A stretch of 64,000 nucleotides of DNA from Prochlorococcus sp. AG-459-N19 (lineage in GTDB: Bacteria > Cyanobacteriota > Cyanobacteriia > PCC-6307 > Cyanobiaceae), in contig QCRF01000002.1 in assembly GCA_003209375.1 (NCBI GenBank), positions 55,992 to 119,991 of the forward strand, read 5' to 3'. The notes under the pieces were generated by a model. The model searched no databases and was not told where the DNA came from. It saw only the letters and a program-made list of their open reading frames with translations. Position 1 is the first letter of the stretch. Every line of letters begins with the position of its first letter. Below, piece after piece: positions 1 to 9,846 of the stretch. A program made the translations under genes and the position numbers.

Positions 1-890
1 TCTGCTACATAAACTATGTTTTTTACCCTGTCTAAACTTTTTACATATAATGGTTCCGGCCAAGCGATTCCCAACCCTTTTCTTTGACCTACTGTAAAGT
101 GCTGAATACCATTGTGCTTTCCTAGGACTTTCCCATTTACATGAACAATTTCTCCTTCTTTGGGTTCAATATGTTTGTCGATAAATCTCTGCATTGATCC
201 ATAATGCTCAACTAAACATAAATCTTGACTTTCTGGTTTTTGAGCAGTTCTAAGGCCTAATCTCAGAGCTTCCTTTCTTGTTTCTTCTTTTTTCATTTCA
301 CCAAGAGGAAATTCTAATCTGCTTAGTACTTCTTGTGAGAGAGAATAAAGAAAATAACTTTGGTCTTTGTTTTCGTCAGCCCCTCTGAGAAGAAGAAAGT
401 CCTTGAATACAAAGCTCTTGCAATCAAGTGTTTTAGCATAAGTTGATTCTTTTATCCTTGCGTAATGTCCAGTCGCAATATGAGTAAAGTCTTTTTTGTT
501 TATTGCGTAATTAAGCATCTCTTCAAACTTCACATTCTTGTTGCACATCGAACATGGAAGTGGAGTGAATCCTTTCTCATAGCTTTCAGTAGTTTTTTTA
601 ATTACCTCTCTTTCGAAAATTTCTCTTGAGTCTATTATTTTATGATTAATTCCCAAATCTTCACAAAGGCCAGCAGCATCTACTAATCCCTCAGAACAAC
701 AGGAGCCTTGTCCTTTCATTAGCCAAAGAGTTAGTCCCTCAACATTCCAGCCTCTTTCTACAAGAAGAGCAGCTGAAAGGGAACTATCTACGCCACCAGA
801 AAGACCTACAATAATATTTTTCTTCTTTTTAGTTTTATTATTAGAAGAAAAAAAGTTCTCTAATTTTTTATCCTTTTGTGTCTTTAACAT
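1..890 (-). CDS. mnmA: tRNA-specific 2-thiouridylase MnmA (C-terminus cut by window edge)
   Basis: MnmA makes the 2-thio group of the wobble uridine in tRNA-Lys, -Glu and -Gln, using ATP and a persulfide relay in the cytoplasm. The reading frame opens with ATG at 890 and stays open leftwards to base 1, giving about 296 residues; the C-terminus lies outside. The PP-loop motif SGGVDSS is near residues 31-37, the catalytic CSMC region near residue 112, then GHYAR and the KDQSYFL segment typical of the family. It is divergent from nnrE/nnrD, with only 46 bases between the two starts, so both promoters must sit in that gap or reach into the genes. The identification is firm; only the missing end is unknown. 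Confidence 0.96.
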   Translation of the reverse strand, partial: MLKTQKDKKLENFFSSNNKTKKKKNIIVGLSGGVDSSLSAALLVERGWNVEGLTLWLMKGQGSCCSEGLVDAAGLCEDLGINHKIIDSREIFEREVIKKTTESYEKGFTPLPCSMCNKNVKFEEMLNYAINKKDFTHIATGHYARIKESTYAKTLDCKSFVFKDFLLLRGADENKDQSYFLYSLSQEVLSRLEFPLGEMKKEETRKEALRLGLRTAQKPESQDLCLVEHYGSMQRFIDKHIEPKEGEIVHVNGKVLGKHNGIQHFTVGQRKGLGIAWPEPLYVKSLDRVKNIVYVA

Positions 891-936
891 GGAAGTTTAA
901 ATTTTTGTACAGTACTTCAATTGGTTTGTACTCATT

Positions 937-2502
937 ATGAATGAAATTGTATGGCCAACAATTGACTCTAAACATTTAATTGTTGATTCAAAGCAAATGT
1001 TGATATTAGAAAAAGAAATGTTTTCTGATGGAATGCCACAAGAAGCATTGATGGAAAAAGCTGGTATCCAAATTAGTAGATGGCTTTTAAAAAAGAAATC
1101 TCTTCTCAAGCATGGAGTAACTGTTTTTATAGGTCCTGGGCATAATGGTGGGGATGGTGCAGTAATAGCTAGAGAGCTTTTTTTGAAAGGTTTTTATGTT
1201 CAGGTATGGTGTCCATTCCCAATCAAAAAAACATTAACAAATAACCACCTTAATTATCTTACATCTATTGGTGTCACAAAATTAGTAGAGCCTCCTGATG
1301 CAAATGGGAAAGAGATTTGGATTGATGCAGTTTTTGGTAATAATCAAACAAGAAAAGTTGATGATAAATTAATTAAACTATTTAATCAAAAATTTCATAA
1401 AAAATATGGAAAGGTAGTAAGTATTGATATTCCAACAGGATTATGTCCTGATAAAGGAAAGCCTTTCTTAGATATCGCAGTAAAGGCAGACTATACCTTA
1501 GTCATTGGTCTTTATAAGATTGGGTTGACCCAGGATTCTGCGTTACCTTTTGTTGGAGAATTGCACCATATAGATGTTGGGATGCCTACTAGTAAACTGT
1601 CCAAAGTTGATAAAAAGATTTTTAAGATTACTTACAAAGATATAAAAAATATTGATTTACCTTCTTTGCCAAAAAATTCCAACAAACATAAAAGAGGTAG
1701 GACATTATTAATAGCAGGAAGTGAAAAATATCCTGGCGCTGCATACTTAGCATTAAAAGGGGCAATATCAAGTGGAGCAGGCTATATCTCGGCTGTCCTG
1801 CCTAAGTTGGTTGCTGAATCTATTTGGCAAGTTGCTCCAGAAATAGTTTTAAAAGAAACTATGCAATCTAATAAGAATGGAAATTCAACTTTATTTAGTG
1901 CATTAAAAAATATTGATTTAAATGCATTTGATTCAGTAGCTGTCGGCCCAGGAATAGGAATTGATAATGATGATTGGCAAAAATCAAAAGACTTTCTTAT
2001 TAGTTATGAAGGATTATTGATATTGGATGCAGATGCACTTAATAGAATTTCGAAATCTAAGTTAGGGTTAAATTTCTTTTTAGAGAGAAGATATAAAACA
2101 TGGATTACACCACATAGCAAAGAATTTCGAAGATTATTCCCTGAGATCAAATCTGATACCAATTTAGGGCTGGCTCTTGATGCAGCTAAAGAATTTAACA
2201 TTAGTATTTTATTAAAGGGAGCTAATAGCATAGTTGCCGATAATAAAAAAGTTTGGCAACTTTTCGGAACCGATTCTCAGACAGCTCGAGCTGGATTGGG
2301 TGATCTTTTATCTGGATTTGTAGCTGGTAGTTCTGCGATTGATTTAACCTTTTGTGGAAATATAACAACAGATTTTTTTGCTAAATACGTACTTTTGCAT
2401 TCATTTGCTGCATCAAAGTGCAAAAGAGGGTCAAATGCTTCTGCTATTGGTGACGAATTGTCAAAAATAATGAGAAATATAAAAATGAGACAAATATCTT
2501 GA
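937..2502 (+). CDS. nnr: Bifunctional NAD(P)H-hydrate epimerase / ADP-dependent NAD(P)H-hydrate dehydratase
   Basis: This 521-residue protein repairs hydrated NADH and NADPH. The N-terminal half is the YjeF_N epimerase domain, with the GPGHNGGDG motif near residues 66-74. The C-terminal half, from about residue 230, is the ribokinase-like dehydratase domain. It begins near KRGRTLLIAGSEKYPGAAYL and has the conserved GxGDxLxG signature (AGLGDLLSGFVAG) near residue 452. The fused length matches bacterial two-domain Nnr proteins. The gene stands alone between divergent mnmA and the sigma factor gene. It starts at the first ATG after a 46-base gap. Nothing unusual is visible. Confidence 0.93.
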   Translation: MNEIVWPTIDSKHLIVDSKQMLILEKEMFSDGMPQEALMEKAGIQISRWLLKKKSLLKHGVTVFIGPGHNGGDGAVIARELFLKGFYVQVWCPFPIKKTLTNNHLNYLTSIGVTKLVEPPDANGKEIWIDAVFGNNQTRKVDDKLIKLFNQKFHKKYGKVVSIDIPTGLCPDKGKPFLDIAVKADYTLVIGLYKIGLTQDSALPFVGELHHIDVGMPTSKLSKVDKKIFKITYKDIKNIDLPSLPKNSNKHKRGRTLLIAGSEKYPGAAYLALKGAISSGAGYISAVLPKLVAESIWQVAPEIVLKETMQSNKNGNSTLFSALKNIDLNAFDSVAVGPGIGIDNDDWQKSKDFLISYEGLLILDADALNRISKSKLGLNFFLERRYKTWITPHSKEFRRLFPEIKSDTNLGLALDAAKEFNISILLKGANSIVADNKKVWQLFGTDSQTARAGLGDLLSGFVAGSSAIDLTFCGNITTDFFAKYVLLHSFAASKCKRGSNASAIGDELSKIMRNIKMRQIS

Positions 2503-2642
2503 AAGAAACAATTTAAGAGAGTTATTTATAGTTTTAAACACATAAGTGTACAAATATTACTTGAAATCTGAAGCGCATATTAAATATTTGGCTATTTTTC
2601 AAAAAGTGTAGGAGAGTTTTAATACCTAAATTAGGTCAAAAT

Positions 2643-3584
2643 ATGGTTTCATCAGTACCAACACAAGCAGAGCAGCCAAAAAGGAGAAGTAATGATCCAA
2701 TCAGCTGGTATTTGCAGAATATCGGCAGAGTCCCTTTATTAACCCCTGCCGAGGAAATTGAACTGGGTAATCAAGTCCAGAAAATGATGATCCTTACAGA
2801 AGATGGACAACTAAATGAAAAGATTAATGAATTTACAACTCAGCAAAAAAGAACAATAAAAATTGGTCGAAGAGCTAAAGAAAGAATGATGAAAGCTAAT
2901 TTAAGATTAGTTGTCAGTGTTGCAAAAAAATATCAAGGTAAAGGATTGGAGCTTCTTGATTTAGTACAAGAAGGCTCTCTTGGCTTGGAGAGGGCTGTTG
3001 AAAAATTTGATCCGACAAGAGGATATAAGTTTTCTACTTATGCTTTTTGGTGGATCAGACAGAGTATGACGAGAGCAATTGCTTGTCAATCAAGAACAAT
3101 CCGTTTGCCTGTTCATTTAAGTGAAAGATTAGCTTCTATTAGAAAAGTTAGTAGAGACTTGGCTCATAAACTTGGTGCTATGCCAAGCAGGATTGAAATT
3201 GCAGAGGCGATGGAGATTGATGTAGAAGAATTGGATTCAGTTTTAAGACAAGCTTTATCGACAAGTAGTTTAGATGCTCCAGTAAATGGTGATGATGGCA
3301 GGAGCTTTTTAGGTGATTTGATTGCAGATAGTAATAATGAAGAACCCTTGGATCAAGTTGAACAAAAAATGCATCAAGAGCAACTTGGCAAGTGGTTAAG
3401 TCATTTAAGCGAGCAAGAACAACATGTTCTCAAATTAAGGTTTGGACTTGATGCAAATGAGAGACATACACTCGCTGAAATTGGAAGATTATTAGAAGTT
3501 TCTAGAGAAAGAGTAAGACAAGTCGAACTTAAGGCACTAAGAAAATTAAGAAATTTAACTAGAAAATTACCTAGCGGTATTTAA
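2643..3584 (+). CDS. Group 2 (RpoD-like) RNA polymerase sigma factor
   Basis: A 313-residue sigma-70 factor that lacks the long region 1 of the principal sigma, as expected of cyanobacterial group 2 non-essential sigma factors. Region 1.2 starts with DPISWYLQNIGRVPLLT. Regions 2.2-2.4 include LLDLVQEGSLGLERAVEKFD and STYAFWWIRQSMTRAI near residues 131-147. The region 4.2 helix-turn-helix (TLAEIGRLLEVSRERVRQ) lies near residues 276-293. An AGG-type ribosome site lies about 7 bases before the ATG. The 140-base upstream gap probably holds its promoter. It ends one base before the convergent pdhA stop, with no room for a terminator. Which group 2 subtype it is cannot be told without alignment. 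Confidence 0.93.
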   Translation: MVSSVPTQAEQPKRRSNDPISWYLQNIGRVPLLTPAEEIELGNQVQKMMILTEDGQLNEKINEFTTQQKRTIKIGRRAKERMMKANLRLVVSVAKKYQGKGLELLDLVQEGSLGLERAVEKFDPTRGYKFSTYAFWWIRQSMTRAIACQSRTIRLPVHLSERLASIRKVSRDLAHKLGAMPSRIEIAEAMEIDVEELDSVLRQALSTSSLDAPVNGDDGRSFLGDLIADSNNEEPLDQVEQKMHQEQLGKWLSHLSEQEQHVLKLRFGLDANERHTLAEIGRLLEVSRERVRQVELKALRKLRNLTRKLPSGI

Positions 3585-3585
3585 T

Positions 3586-4659
3586 CTAATCATCTGCCCA
3601 AATATATTTAGTTAATTCTTGTGAAGGGGGTTCAGGTGCCTCAATAGCATTTTTAACTGACTCTGATATCTCTGCATCAATTCTCTTTTCAATAATTTTT
3701 AATTCTTCTTCCGTTGCGAATTTACCGTCAATTATTTCTTTGGCTAATTTCTTAATAGGATCTCTTTTCCCCCAAAACTCCTTCTCTTTTTCAGACCTTA
3801 ATTCATCTGGATCTGCAAGAGAATGCCCTCTGAATCTATAAGTCAAACATTCTAAAAGTGTAGGACCTTCTCCTGCTCTAGCGCGCTCAATTGCTCTTTG
3901 TGCTGCTCCTCTAACTGCTAATACATCCATTCCATCAACTTCCTCGCCGTGCATACCAAAAGCAGAAGCCTTTCGCCATATTTCAGGATTACTAGTAGCT
4001 CTATCGTGAGCCATACCTATAGCCCATTTATTATTTTCAACAACAAAAATTATGGGCAATTTCCATAACTGGGCCATATTTAAACATTCAAAAAACTGCC
4101 CATTATTGCAAGTCCCATCCCCAAAGAATGCTGCAGTTACCGCATCGCTATTGCTATTACCAGTAACCTCCTTTTTGTATTTACTTGAAAAGGCTGACCC
4201 TAAGGCAACTGGAATTCCCTCTCCAATAAATGCATATCCTCCGAGTAAGTGATGCTCTCTAGAAAATAAGTGCATGGATCCACCTCGGCCTTTGCTGCAA
4301 CCAGTAGCTTTACCAAAAAGTTCACTCATTACTTCAAATGAGGGAACACCCGCACTTAGTGCATGAACATGATCGCGATAGGTACTACAAAACCAATCAT
4401 GTTTCTTTTGCATGGCGCCAATTACTCCCGTGCTTATAGCTTCTTGACCGTTATATAAATGAACGAAACCAAACATTTTACCTCTGTAATACATTTCTGC
4501 ACACTTATCTTCAAACCTACGACCAAGCGTCATATCTTCATAAAGAAATAATCCGGTTTCTCGATCTAATTCGGCTTTTTTTATGTCTTGAAGATTTGAG
4601 ATTCTCTCTACGTGTGTTTCCAAGAAAAATACCTTAACGAAGTTTTGATTTGTTAACAT
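3586..4659 (-). CDS. pdhA: Pyruvate dehydrogenase E1 component, alpha subunit
   Basis: The alpha subunit of the thiamine-diphosphate-dependent E1 heterotetramer, which decarboxylates pyruvate to feed acetyl-CoA synthesis. The ThDP/Mg motif begins [18 protein letters not shown] near residue 175 and continues to the [14 protein letters not shown] segment. The RYRGHS-like phosphorylation-loop equivalent appears as [12 protein letters not shown]. The ATG at 4659 gives 357 residues. An in-frame TTG at 4623 follows AAGG by eight bases and would give a product starting [12 protein letters not shown], so the true start may be 12 codons downstream. It is convergent with the sigma factor gene and divergent from ftn2. 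The E1 beta gene is not adjacent, which is normal in cyanobacteria. Confidence 0.94.
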   Translation of the reverse strand: MLTNQNFVKVFFLETHVERISNLQDIKKAELDRETGLFLYEDMTLGRRFEDKCAEMYYRGKMFGFVHLYNGQEAISTGVIGAMQKKHDWFCSTYRDHVHALSAGVPSFEVMSELFGKATGCSKGRGGSMHLFSREHHLLGGYAFIGEGIPVALGSAFSSKYKKEVTGNSNSDAVTAAFFGDGTCNNGQFFECLNMAQLWKLPIIFVVENNKWAIGMAHDRATSNPEIWRKASAFGMHGEEVDGMDVLAVRGAAQRAIERARAGEGPTLLECLTYRFRGHSLADPDELRSEKEKEFWGKRDPIKKLAKEIIDGKFATEEELKIIEKRIDAEISESVKNAIEAPEPPSQELTKYIWADD

Positions 4660-4772
4660 TCTAAGCCGTGAAGGGCGATTTTCATGATTTTTTTTAATAA
4701 CTCTGTAAGACCTTGTGAAAAAAATTTTTAACTTGATAAAATTTGTCTAAGAATTTTTAATAGGATATTTGT

Positions 4773-6875
4773 TTGGAACTCCCTTTAGACCATTTTCGTT
4801 TAATTGGCGTAAGCCCCTCTGCAACTTCTGAGGAAATATTAAGGGCGTTTCAATTGCGGTTAGATAAAACACCTGATGAAGGATTTACTTATGAAGTTTT
4901 AACCCAAAGATCTGAGTTGCTTCGCCTCACTGCTGATCTACTTACAGATCCAGAAAGCAGAAGAGAGTACGAAAATTTGTTATTAAATGGGAAGTCTGGA
5001 TTAGATTTTTCCTCAAACAGAGAAGTAGCAGGATTAATACTTCTTTGGGAATCGGGTTCACCAAAGGAAACTTTTAAAATCACGAGAAAAGCATTGCAGC
5101 CTCCACAAACACCAGCTTTAGGTAGTAATAGAGAAGCTGATTTAACATTATTGGCTGCGTTAACAGCTAGAGATTCTGCAATTCAAGAACACCAGGTTAG
5201 ATCCTATTCGAACGCGGCAGACTTTTTACATGAAGGTATACAACTTCTTCAAAGAATGGGAAAGCTTGGAGACATAAGAAAAGAACTTGAAGAAGACTTG
5301 GTTGCTTTGCTTCCGTACAGAATTCTAGATCTACTTAGTAGGGATCTAAATGATCAAGAGTCTCATAAAAAAGGCTTAAGTATGTTGGAAAATTTAATTA
5401 TCAAAAGAGGTGGTTTGGAAGGCAATAATAAATCTGAATATAAAGATTATTTAAATCAGCAAGAGTTTGAAGCTTTTTTTCAACAAATTAAGCCATTTTT
5501 GACAGTACAAGAACAGATTGATTTGTTTCTTGAATTACAAAAAAAAGGATCAATAGAAGCAGGATTTTTAGCTTTTCTATCCTTAACAGCTATTGGTTTC
5601 TCTAGAAGAAAACCGGAAAAATTATTTGAAGCAAGAAGAATTTTAAAGAAACTAAATTTGTCCGGTCTTGACTCAATGCCTCTAATAGGTTGTTTAGACT
5701 TACTCTTAGCTGATATTGATCAAGCTTCTGCAAGGTTTTCAAGTAGTTCTGATGAAAATTTACGAGATTGGCTCATTAATTATCCTGGAAATAAGTTGGA
5801 AGCTATATGTATTTTCTGTAAAAATTGGTTAGAAAATGATGTTTTAGTTGGGTATAGAGACATTGACTCAAAAGAAGTGGATTTAGATTCTTGGTTTGAA
5901 GATAGGGAAATTCAAGAATTTATTGAAAAATTAGAAAAGAAATCAAATAAAATTGCAATTAGATCAAATCTTCAAAACCAACAAACTGATAATGAATCTT
6001 CTGCAAATAAGACTGAAGATTTTGAAAATTTAGGTAGTATTGATGAAAGAAGATTACCTTGGCCAGGTGGCATAAAACAAGACTATGAGAAGGTTGAAAC
6101 CAAAGAAATCGAATTCAACGAGGAATACTTTAAGAAAAAACCAATAGAGTTTTATAATTTTTTTATTGAAAAAATTGCTGAATTAAAGTTTAGTTTTGGG
6201 GAATTCTTAAAGGATAAAGAGATTATTAATCGGTCGCCTTATTTAATTTATATCTATGCGTTTTTGATCTTATTTGCATTTGGTATTGGTATTGGATTTT
6301 TAAGAAATAATTTTAAAAAATCAATTCAGGACGAATCTATTGCTGAAAAACCTTTAATTGCTGTAGATAAAAATCAGAAGCTTAGTGAGATAGATATGAT
6401 TCAAGAATTAAAAAAAAATCCTTCAAGTAAATTGAATTCTATTTCTGAGGAATCTGCTTCAATTATTTCCTATGAATTCAAAGAACTTAATACAGCTTTA
6501 CCTTCTTTGGAGGATATAAGAAATTTAATTAATGGATGGCTTCTAAGTAAAAGTAATTACCTAGCAGGAAAGAGTGAAATTAATCTTTCTAAGATTGTTA
6601 GTAAAGGTCTTATTGATCGAACAATCGAAGAAAGACGGAACGATAACAAGAAAGGAATATATAAGGAAATTAATTCCCAAATACGCAAGATTGATTTGGA
6701 ATCGCAAACTTCATCTCGGATAGTTGTTTTAGTAGAATTGAATTACTTAGAGAGAATATTCAAGAATTCGGGAGAATTTGTTAATGAAACATCATTAAAT
6801 CCCCTTAAAGTTAAATATATTTTGGGTTTTTCAAATAAATCATGGAAATTGGTCGATTTCGTAAGCGGCTTGTAA
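4773..6875 (+). CDS. ftn2: Cell-division protein Ftn2/ZipN (ARC6 homologue)
   Basis: Ftn2 (also ZipN) is the cyanobacterial membrane anchor and organiser of the FtsZ ring, homologous to plastid ARC6. The 700-residue protein has an N-terminal J-domain-like segment (HFRLIGVSPSATSEEILRAF) and a long helical repeat region to about residue 400. A linker rich in charged residues follows. One transmembrane helix lies near residues 489-511 (YLIYIYAFLILFAFGIGIGF). The C-terminal ARC6/IMS-like domain ends in KSWKLVDFVSGL. Topology is therefore cytoplasmic N-terminus and periplasmic C-terminus. The start is TTG, preceded by AGGA at a good distance. Its presence is strong evidence for a cyanobacterium. 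Confidence 0.93.
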   Translation: MELPLDHFRLIGVSPSATSEEILRAFQLRLDKTPDEGFTYEVLTQRSELLRLTADLLTDPESRREYENLLLNGKSGLDFSSNREVAGLILLWESGSPKETFKITRKALQPPQTPALGSNREADLTLLAALTARDSAIQEHQVRSYSNAADFLHEGIQLLQRMGKLGDIRKELEEDLVALLPYRILDLLSRDLNDQESHKKGLSMLENLIIKRGGLEGNNKSEYKDYLNQQEFEAFFQQIKPFLTVQEQIDLFLELQKKGSIEAGFLAFLSLTAIGFSRRKPEKLFEARRILKKLNLSGLDSMPLIGCLDLLLADIDQASARFSSSSDENLRDWLINYPGNKLEAICIFCKNWLENDVLVGYRDIDSKEVDLDSWFEDREIQEFIEKLEKKSNKIAIRSNLQNQQTDNESSANKTEDFENLGSIDERRLPWPGGIKQDYEKVETKEIEFNEEYFKKKPIEFYNFFIEKIAELKFSFGEFLKDKEIINRSPYLIYIYAFLILFAFGIGIGFLRNNFKKSIQDESIAEKPLIAVDKNQKLSEIDMIQELKKNPSSKLNSISEESASIISYEFKELNTALPSLEDIRNLINGWLLSKSNYLAGKSEINLSKIVSKGLIDRTIEERRNDNKKGIYKEINSQIRKIDLESQTSSRIVVLVELNYLERIFKNSGEFVNETSLNPLKVKYILGFSNKSWKLVDFVSGL

Positions 6876-6922
6876 TTACAAACTTCAAGATCATCTATAA
6901 TAATTAAAATTACTTTTTAATA

Positions 6923-8383
6923 ATGTTTGATGAACTCTCGTCACGCTTTGAAGACGCAGTAAAGGGTTTAAGAGGCGAAACTAAAATTAGTGAAAATAAT
7001 ATTAACGATGCCTTGAAGGAGGTAAAAAGAGCACTCCTTGATGCAGATGTTAGTTTGTCTGTAGTAAAAGAGTTTATATCAGATGTCAAAGATAAAGCTG
7101 TTGGAGAAGAAGTTGTTAGGGGTGTAAACCCAGGTCAAAAATTTATAGAAGTTGTAAATAAAGAATTGATTAACATTATGGGGAATGAAAATTCTCCATT
7201 AAACGAAAATAAAAATAGTCCTACAGTCATTTTGATGGCAGGACTTCAAGGAGCGGGTAAAACAACTGCAACAGGAAAATTAGGACTTTATTTAAAAGAA
7301 AAAGATAAAAAAGTTCTTATGGTGGCTGCAGATATTTATCGACCAGCAGCTGTAGAGCAGCTTAAAACATTAGGAAGTAAATATGAATTGGAAGTTTTTT
7401 CAGCTAAAGAAAAAAATAGCAAACCAGAAGAAATAGCAAAAGAAGCATTGAATTTTGCTAGTGAAAATGATTTTAATTCGATAATTATTGATACCGCAGG
7501 AAGACTGCAAATTGATGATTCCATGATGAGTGAAATGGTTCGAATAAAAGAGGTATCTAATCCTGATGAGGTTTTGCTTGTTGTTGATTCAATGATTGGG
7601 CAAGAAGCTGCAGACTTAACAAAGTCATTTCATGAAAAAGTGGGAATCACAGGGGCAATTTTAACTAAATTGGATGGTGATTCAAGAGGCGGAGCTGCTT
7701 TATCAATAAGAAAAATAAGTGGTAAACCAATCAAATTTATAGGTGTAGGTGAAAAAATTGAGGCACTGCAACCATTTCATCCAGAGAGAATGGCTAGCAG
7801 AATCTTAGGCATGGGTGATGTATTGACACTTGTTGAAAAAGCTCAAAAAGAAGTTGAACTGGCTGATGCAGAAGCGATGCAAAAGAAACTTCAAGAAGCG
7901 ACTTTTGATTTTAATGATTTTGTAAAGCAAATGAGATTGATTAAAAGAATGGGTTCACTTGGTGGATTGATTAAATTGATTCCTGGAATGAATAAAATAG
8001 ATGATGGGATGATAAAAGATGGAGAAGATCAACTCAAGAAAATAGAATCTATGATCTCGTCAATGACACTTGAGGAGAAACAAAAACCCGAAGTTCTTGC
8101 CGCTCACCCCTCAAGAAGACAAAGGATCGCTCAAGGTAGCGGTTATGAGGCAAAAGATGTAGATAAAGTATTAGCTGATTTTCAAAGAATGAGAGGTTTT
8201 ATGAAACAAATGTCTAACGGAGGAATGCCAGGAATGGGAGGAATGCCAGGAATGGGAGGAATGCCAGGAATGGGAGGAATGCCAGGAATGCCTGGAATGG
8301 GAGGAATGGGAGGAATGAGTAATAATAAACCAATAAAAAAACAAAAAAATAATAAGAAGAAAAAAGGGTTTGCTGATTTATAA
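6923..8383 (+). CDS. ffh: Signal recognition particle GTPase Ffh (SRP54)
   Basis: Ffh binds 4.5S RNA and hydrophobic signal sequences and, with FtsY, targets nascent membrane proteins to the translocon. It has 486 residues. The N-domain occupies about residues 1-95. The G-domain has GLQGAGKTT near 106-114, DTAGRLQID near 190 and TKLDGDSRGG near 248. The Met-rich M-domain spans about 300-430. The tail is a GMPGMGG repeat followed by a lysine-rich end. Part of the tail is encoded by near-perfect 18-base direct repeats, described separately. The gene precedes rpsP by 54 bases in a same-strand run (ffh, rpsP, phoH), a common bacterial arrangement. Confidence 0.97.
   Translation: MFDELSSRFEDAVKGLRGETKISENNINDALKEVKRALLDADVSLSVVKEFISDVKDKAVGEEVVRGVNPGQKFIEVVNKELINIMGNENSPLNENKNSPTVILMAGLQGAGKTTATGKLGLYLKEKDKKVLMVAADIYRPAAVEQLKTLGSKYELEVFSAKEKNSKPEEIAKEALNFASENDFNSIIIDTAGRLQIDDSMMSEMVRIKEVSNPDEVLLVVDSMIGQEAADLTKSFHEKVGITGAILTKLDGDSRGGAALSIRKISGKPIKFIGVGEKIEALQPFHPERMASRILGMGDVLTLVEKAQKEVELADAEAMQKKLQEATFDFNDFVKQMRLIKRMGSLGGLIKLIPGMNKIDDGMIKDGEDQLKKIESMISSMTLEEKQKPEVLAAHPSRRQRIAQGSGYEAKDVDKVLADFQRMRGFMKQMSNGGMPGMGGMPGMGGMPGMGGMPGMPGMGGMGGMSNNKPIKKQKNNKKKKGFADL
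8222..8317 (+). repeat. 18-base direct repeats encoding GMPGMG in Ffh tail
   Basis: The unit GGAATGCCAGGAATGGGA occurs three times in perfect tandem (8222-8275). A fourth unit differs only in its last three bases, and shorter 9-base units follow. All units are multiples of nine bases, so changes in copy number would keep the ffh frame and only lengthen or shorten the GM-rich tail. Confidence 0.95.
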
Positions 8384-8437
8384 TTTCTAAATTTTTCCCT
8401 TTGAGTGATATTATTATTAAAAACCGATTAAATTAAG

Positions 8438-8782
8438 ATGATTAAATTGCGCCTTAAGCGCTTTGGAAAGAAAAAAGAGGCAAGTTTCAGAATTGTTGCA
8501 TGCAATAGTACTTCCAGAAGAGATGGTAGACCTCTACAAGAACTAGGTTTTTATAACCCAAGAACTAAAGAAACTAGGCTTGACACAGAAGCTTTAAGAA
8601 AAAGGCTAATACAGGGTGCTCAGCCAACCGATGTCGTAAGAACTTTGTTAGAAAAAGGTGGTTTATTAGAAAAAATAGAAAGACCTTCTATCGCTATTGG
8701 TAAGGCAAAGTTAGAAAAGGAAAAATTAGCCAAAGCTAAAACCAAAGATGAAGAAGGCAATACTAGTGAAGCTGAAAGTTAG
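8438..8782 (+). CDS. rpsP: 30S ribosomal protein S16
   Basis: S16 is a small-subunit assembly protein. The 114-residue product starts [20 protein letters not shown] and contains [14 protein letters not shown], both diagnostic. The C-terminus carries a short Lys/Glu-rich extension after the core of about 80 residues, common in cyanobacterial S16. It lies between ffh and phoH on the same strand with gaps of 54 and 36 bases, so co-transcription is likely. Confidence 0.97.
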   Translation: MIKLRLKRFGKKKEASFRIVACNSTSRRDGRPLQELGFYNPRTKETRLDTEALRKRLIQGAQPTDVVRTLLEKGGLLEKIERPSIAIGKAKLEKEKLAKAKTKDEEGNTSEAES

Positions 8783-8818
8783 TAGTTTGATAATTTTTTA
8801 TCTTTATACAATGACTAA

Positions 8819-9775
8819 ATGAAAGAAGTTTCCAAAACTGGTCACTTCACAATTGATTTGCCAAGCTCTGATGCTGCTACAGCATTATCTGGACCTGGAA
8901 ATTCTTTCTTAAAAAAGTTTGAATCTCTAACCGGAGTTTCTTTAACTATAAGAGGCTTACAACTTGAGATGAACGGAGTGATATCTAAGATTGAGAGAGC
9001 CTCTGCACTTGTGGAGCTAACAAGACCGATTTGGGAACAAGGGTTAGAAGTTCCAGAGGTAGATCTTAAAGCTGCTCTTAGTTCTTTAAATATGGGAGAG
9101 TCGTCTTCACATGCTGAACTTGGCAAAAAAGTTCTTGCCCGTTCTAAAGAAGGAAGATATCTGAGACCAAGAACTGTAAGGCAAAAAGAATATGTTGAGT
9201 CAATTGAAAACTTTGATCTTACATTCGCAATTGGTCCGGCTGGAACTGGTAAGACTTTTTTGGCAACTGTTTGTGCAGCAAGGCTATTGAATGAGAAAAA
9301 AATAGAAAAAATTGTTTTAACTAGACCAGCTGTAGAGGCTGGTGAAAGTTTGGGATTTCTGCCCGGTGATTTACAACAAAAAGTTGATCCATATTTAAGA
9401 CCTCTATTTGATTCTTTAAATAGTATTTTTGGATTTGATAGAACAAATTCGTTAATAGATAAAGGAATTATTGAAGTTGCTCCTTTAGCATTTATGAGAG
9501 GCAGAACTTTGGATAATTCTTTGGTAATTTTAGATGAAGCGCAAAATACTACTTGCTCTCAAATGAGAATGTTTTTAACCCGATTAGGCGAGAGATCAAA
9601 AATGGTTGTAAATGGAGATATTACTCAAATTGATTTAAAAAAAGATTATGAAAGCGGCCTCATCGAAGCATCAAAAGTCTTCTCTAAAACAGAAGGTATA
9701 AAAATTTGTTATTTGAGTGTCCAGGATGTAGTTCGTCATCCTTTAGTTCAGAAAATAATTGAGGCTTATCAATAA
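8819..9775 (+). CDS. phoH: PhoH-like ATPase
   Basis: A 318-residue P-loop ATPase of the PhoH family. The Walker A motif GPAGTGKTF lies near residues 139-147 and the Walker B-like LDEAQNTT near residue 237. Between them are the family blocks RPAVEAGESLGFLPGDL and DPYLRPLFD, and NGDITQIDL follows. PhoH was named for phosphate-starvation induction, but its biochemical role is still debated; RNA-related roles have been proposed for relatives. It follows rpsP closely in the same direction. No Pho-box-like direct repeat stands out in the 36-base upstream gap, so phosphate control is not supported here. Confidence 0.94.
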   Translation: MKEVSKTGHFTIDLPSSDAATALSGPGNSFLKKFESLTGVSLTIRGLQLEMNGVISKIERASALVELTRPIWEQGLEVPEVDLKAALSSLNMGESSSHAELGKKVLARSKEGRYLRPRTVRQKEYVESIENFDLTFAIGPAGTGKTFLATVCAARLLNEKKIEKIVLTRPAVEAGESLGFLPGDLQQKVDPYLRPLFDSLNSIFGFDRTNSLIDKGIIEVAPLAFMRGRTLDNSLVILDEAQNTTCSQMRMFLTRLGERSKMVVNGDITQIDLKKDYESGLIEASKVFSKTEGIKICYLSVQDVVRHPLVQKIIEAYQ

Positions 9776-9846
9776 TTTTCTAACTCTGGTGATCCGTACC
9801 CTGAAATTTTAAAAATCAAGTAGAATAGAACATATTTAATAAAAAA

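Noticed and set aside
906..936. AGTAC...GTACT pair between mnmA and nnr resembling a cyanobacterial LexA box
   Set aside because: The half-sites are separated by 12 bases, whereas the LexA box needs about 4, so it does not fit.
8783..8818. Pho-box upstream of phoH
   Set aside because: The 36-base gap contains no direct repeats of the expected type; co-transcription with rpsP is more likely.
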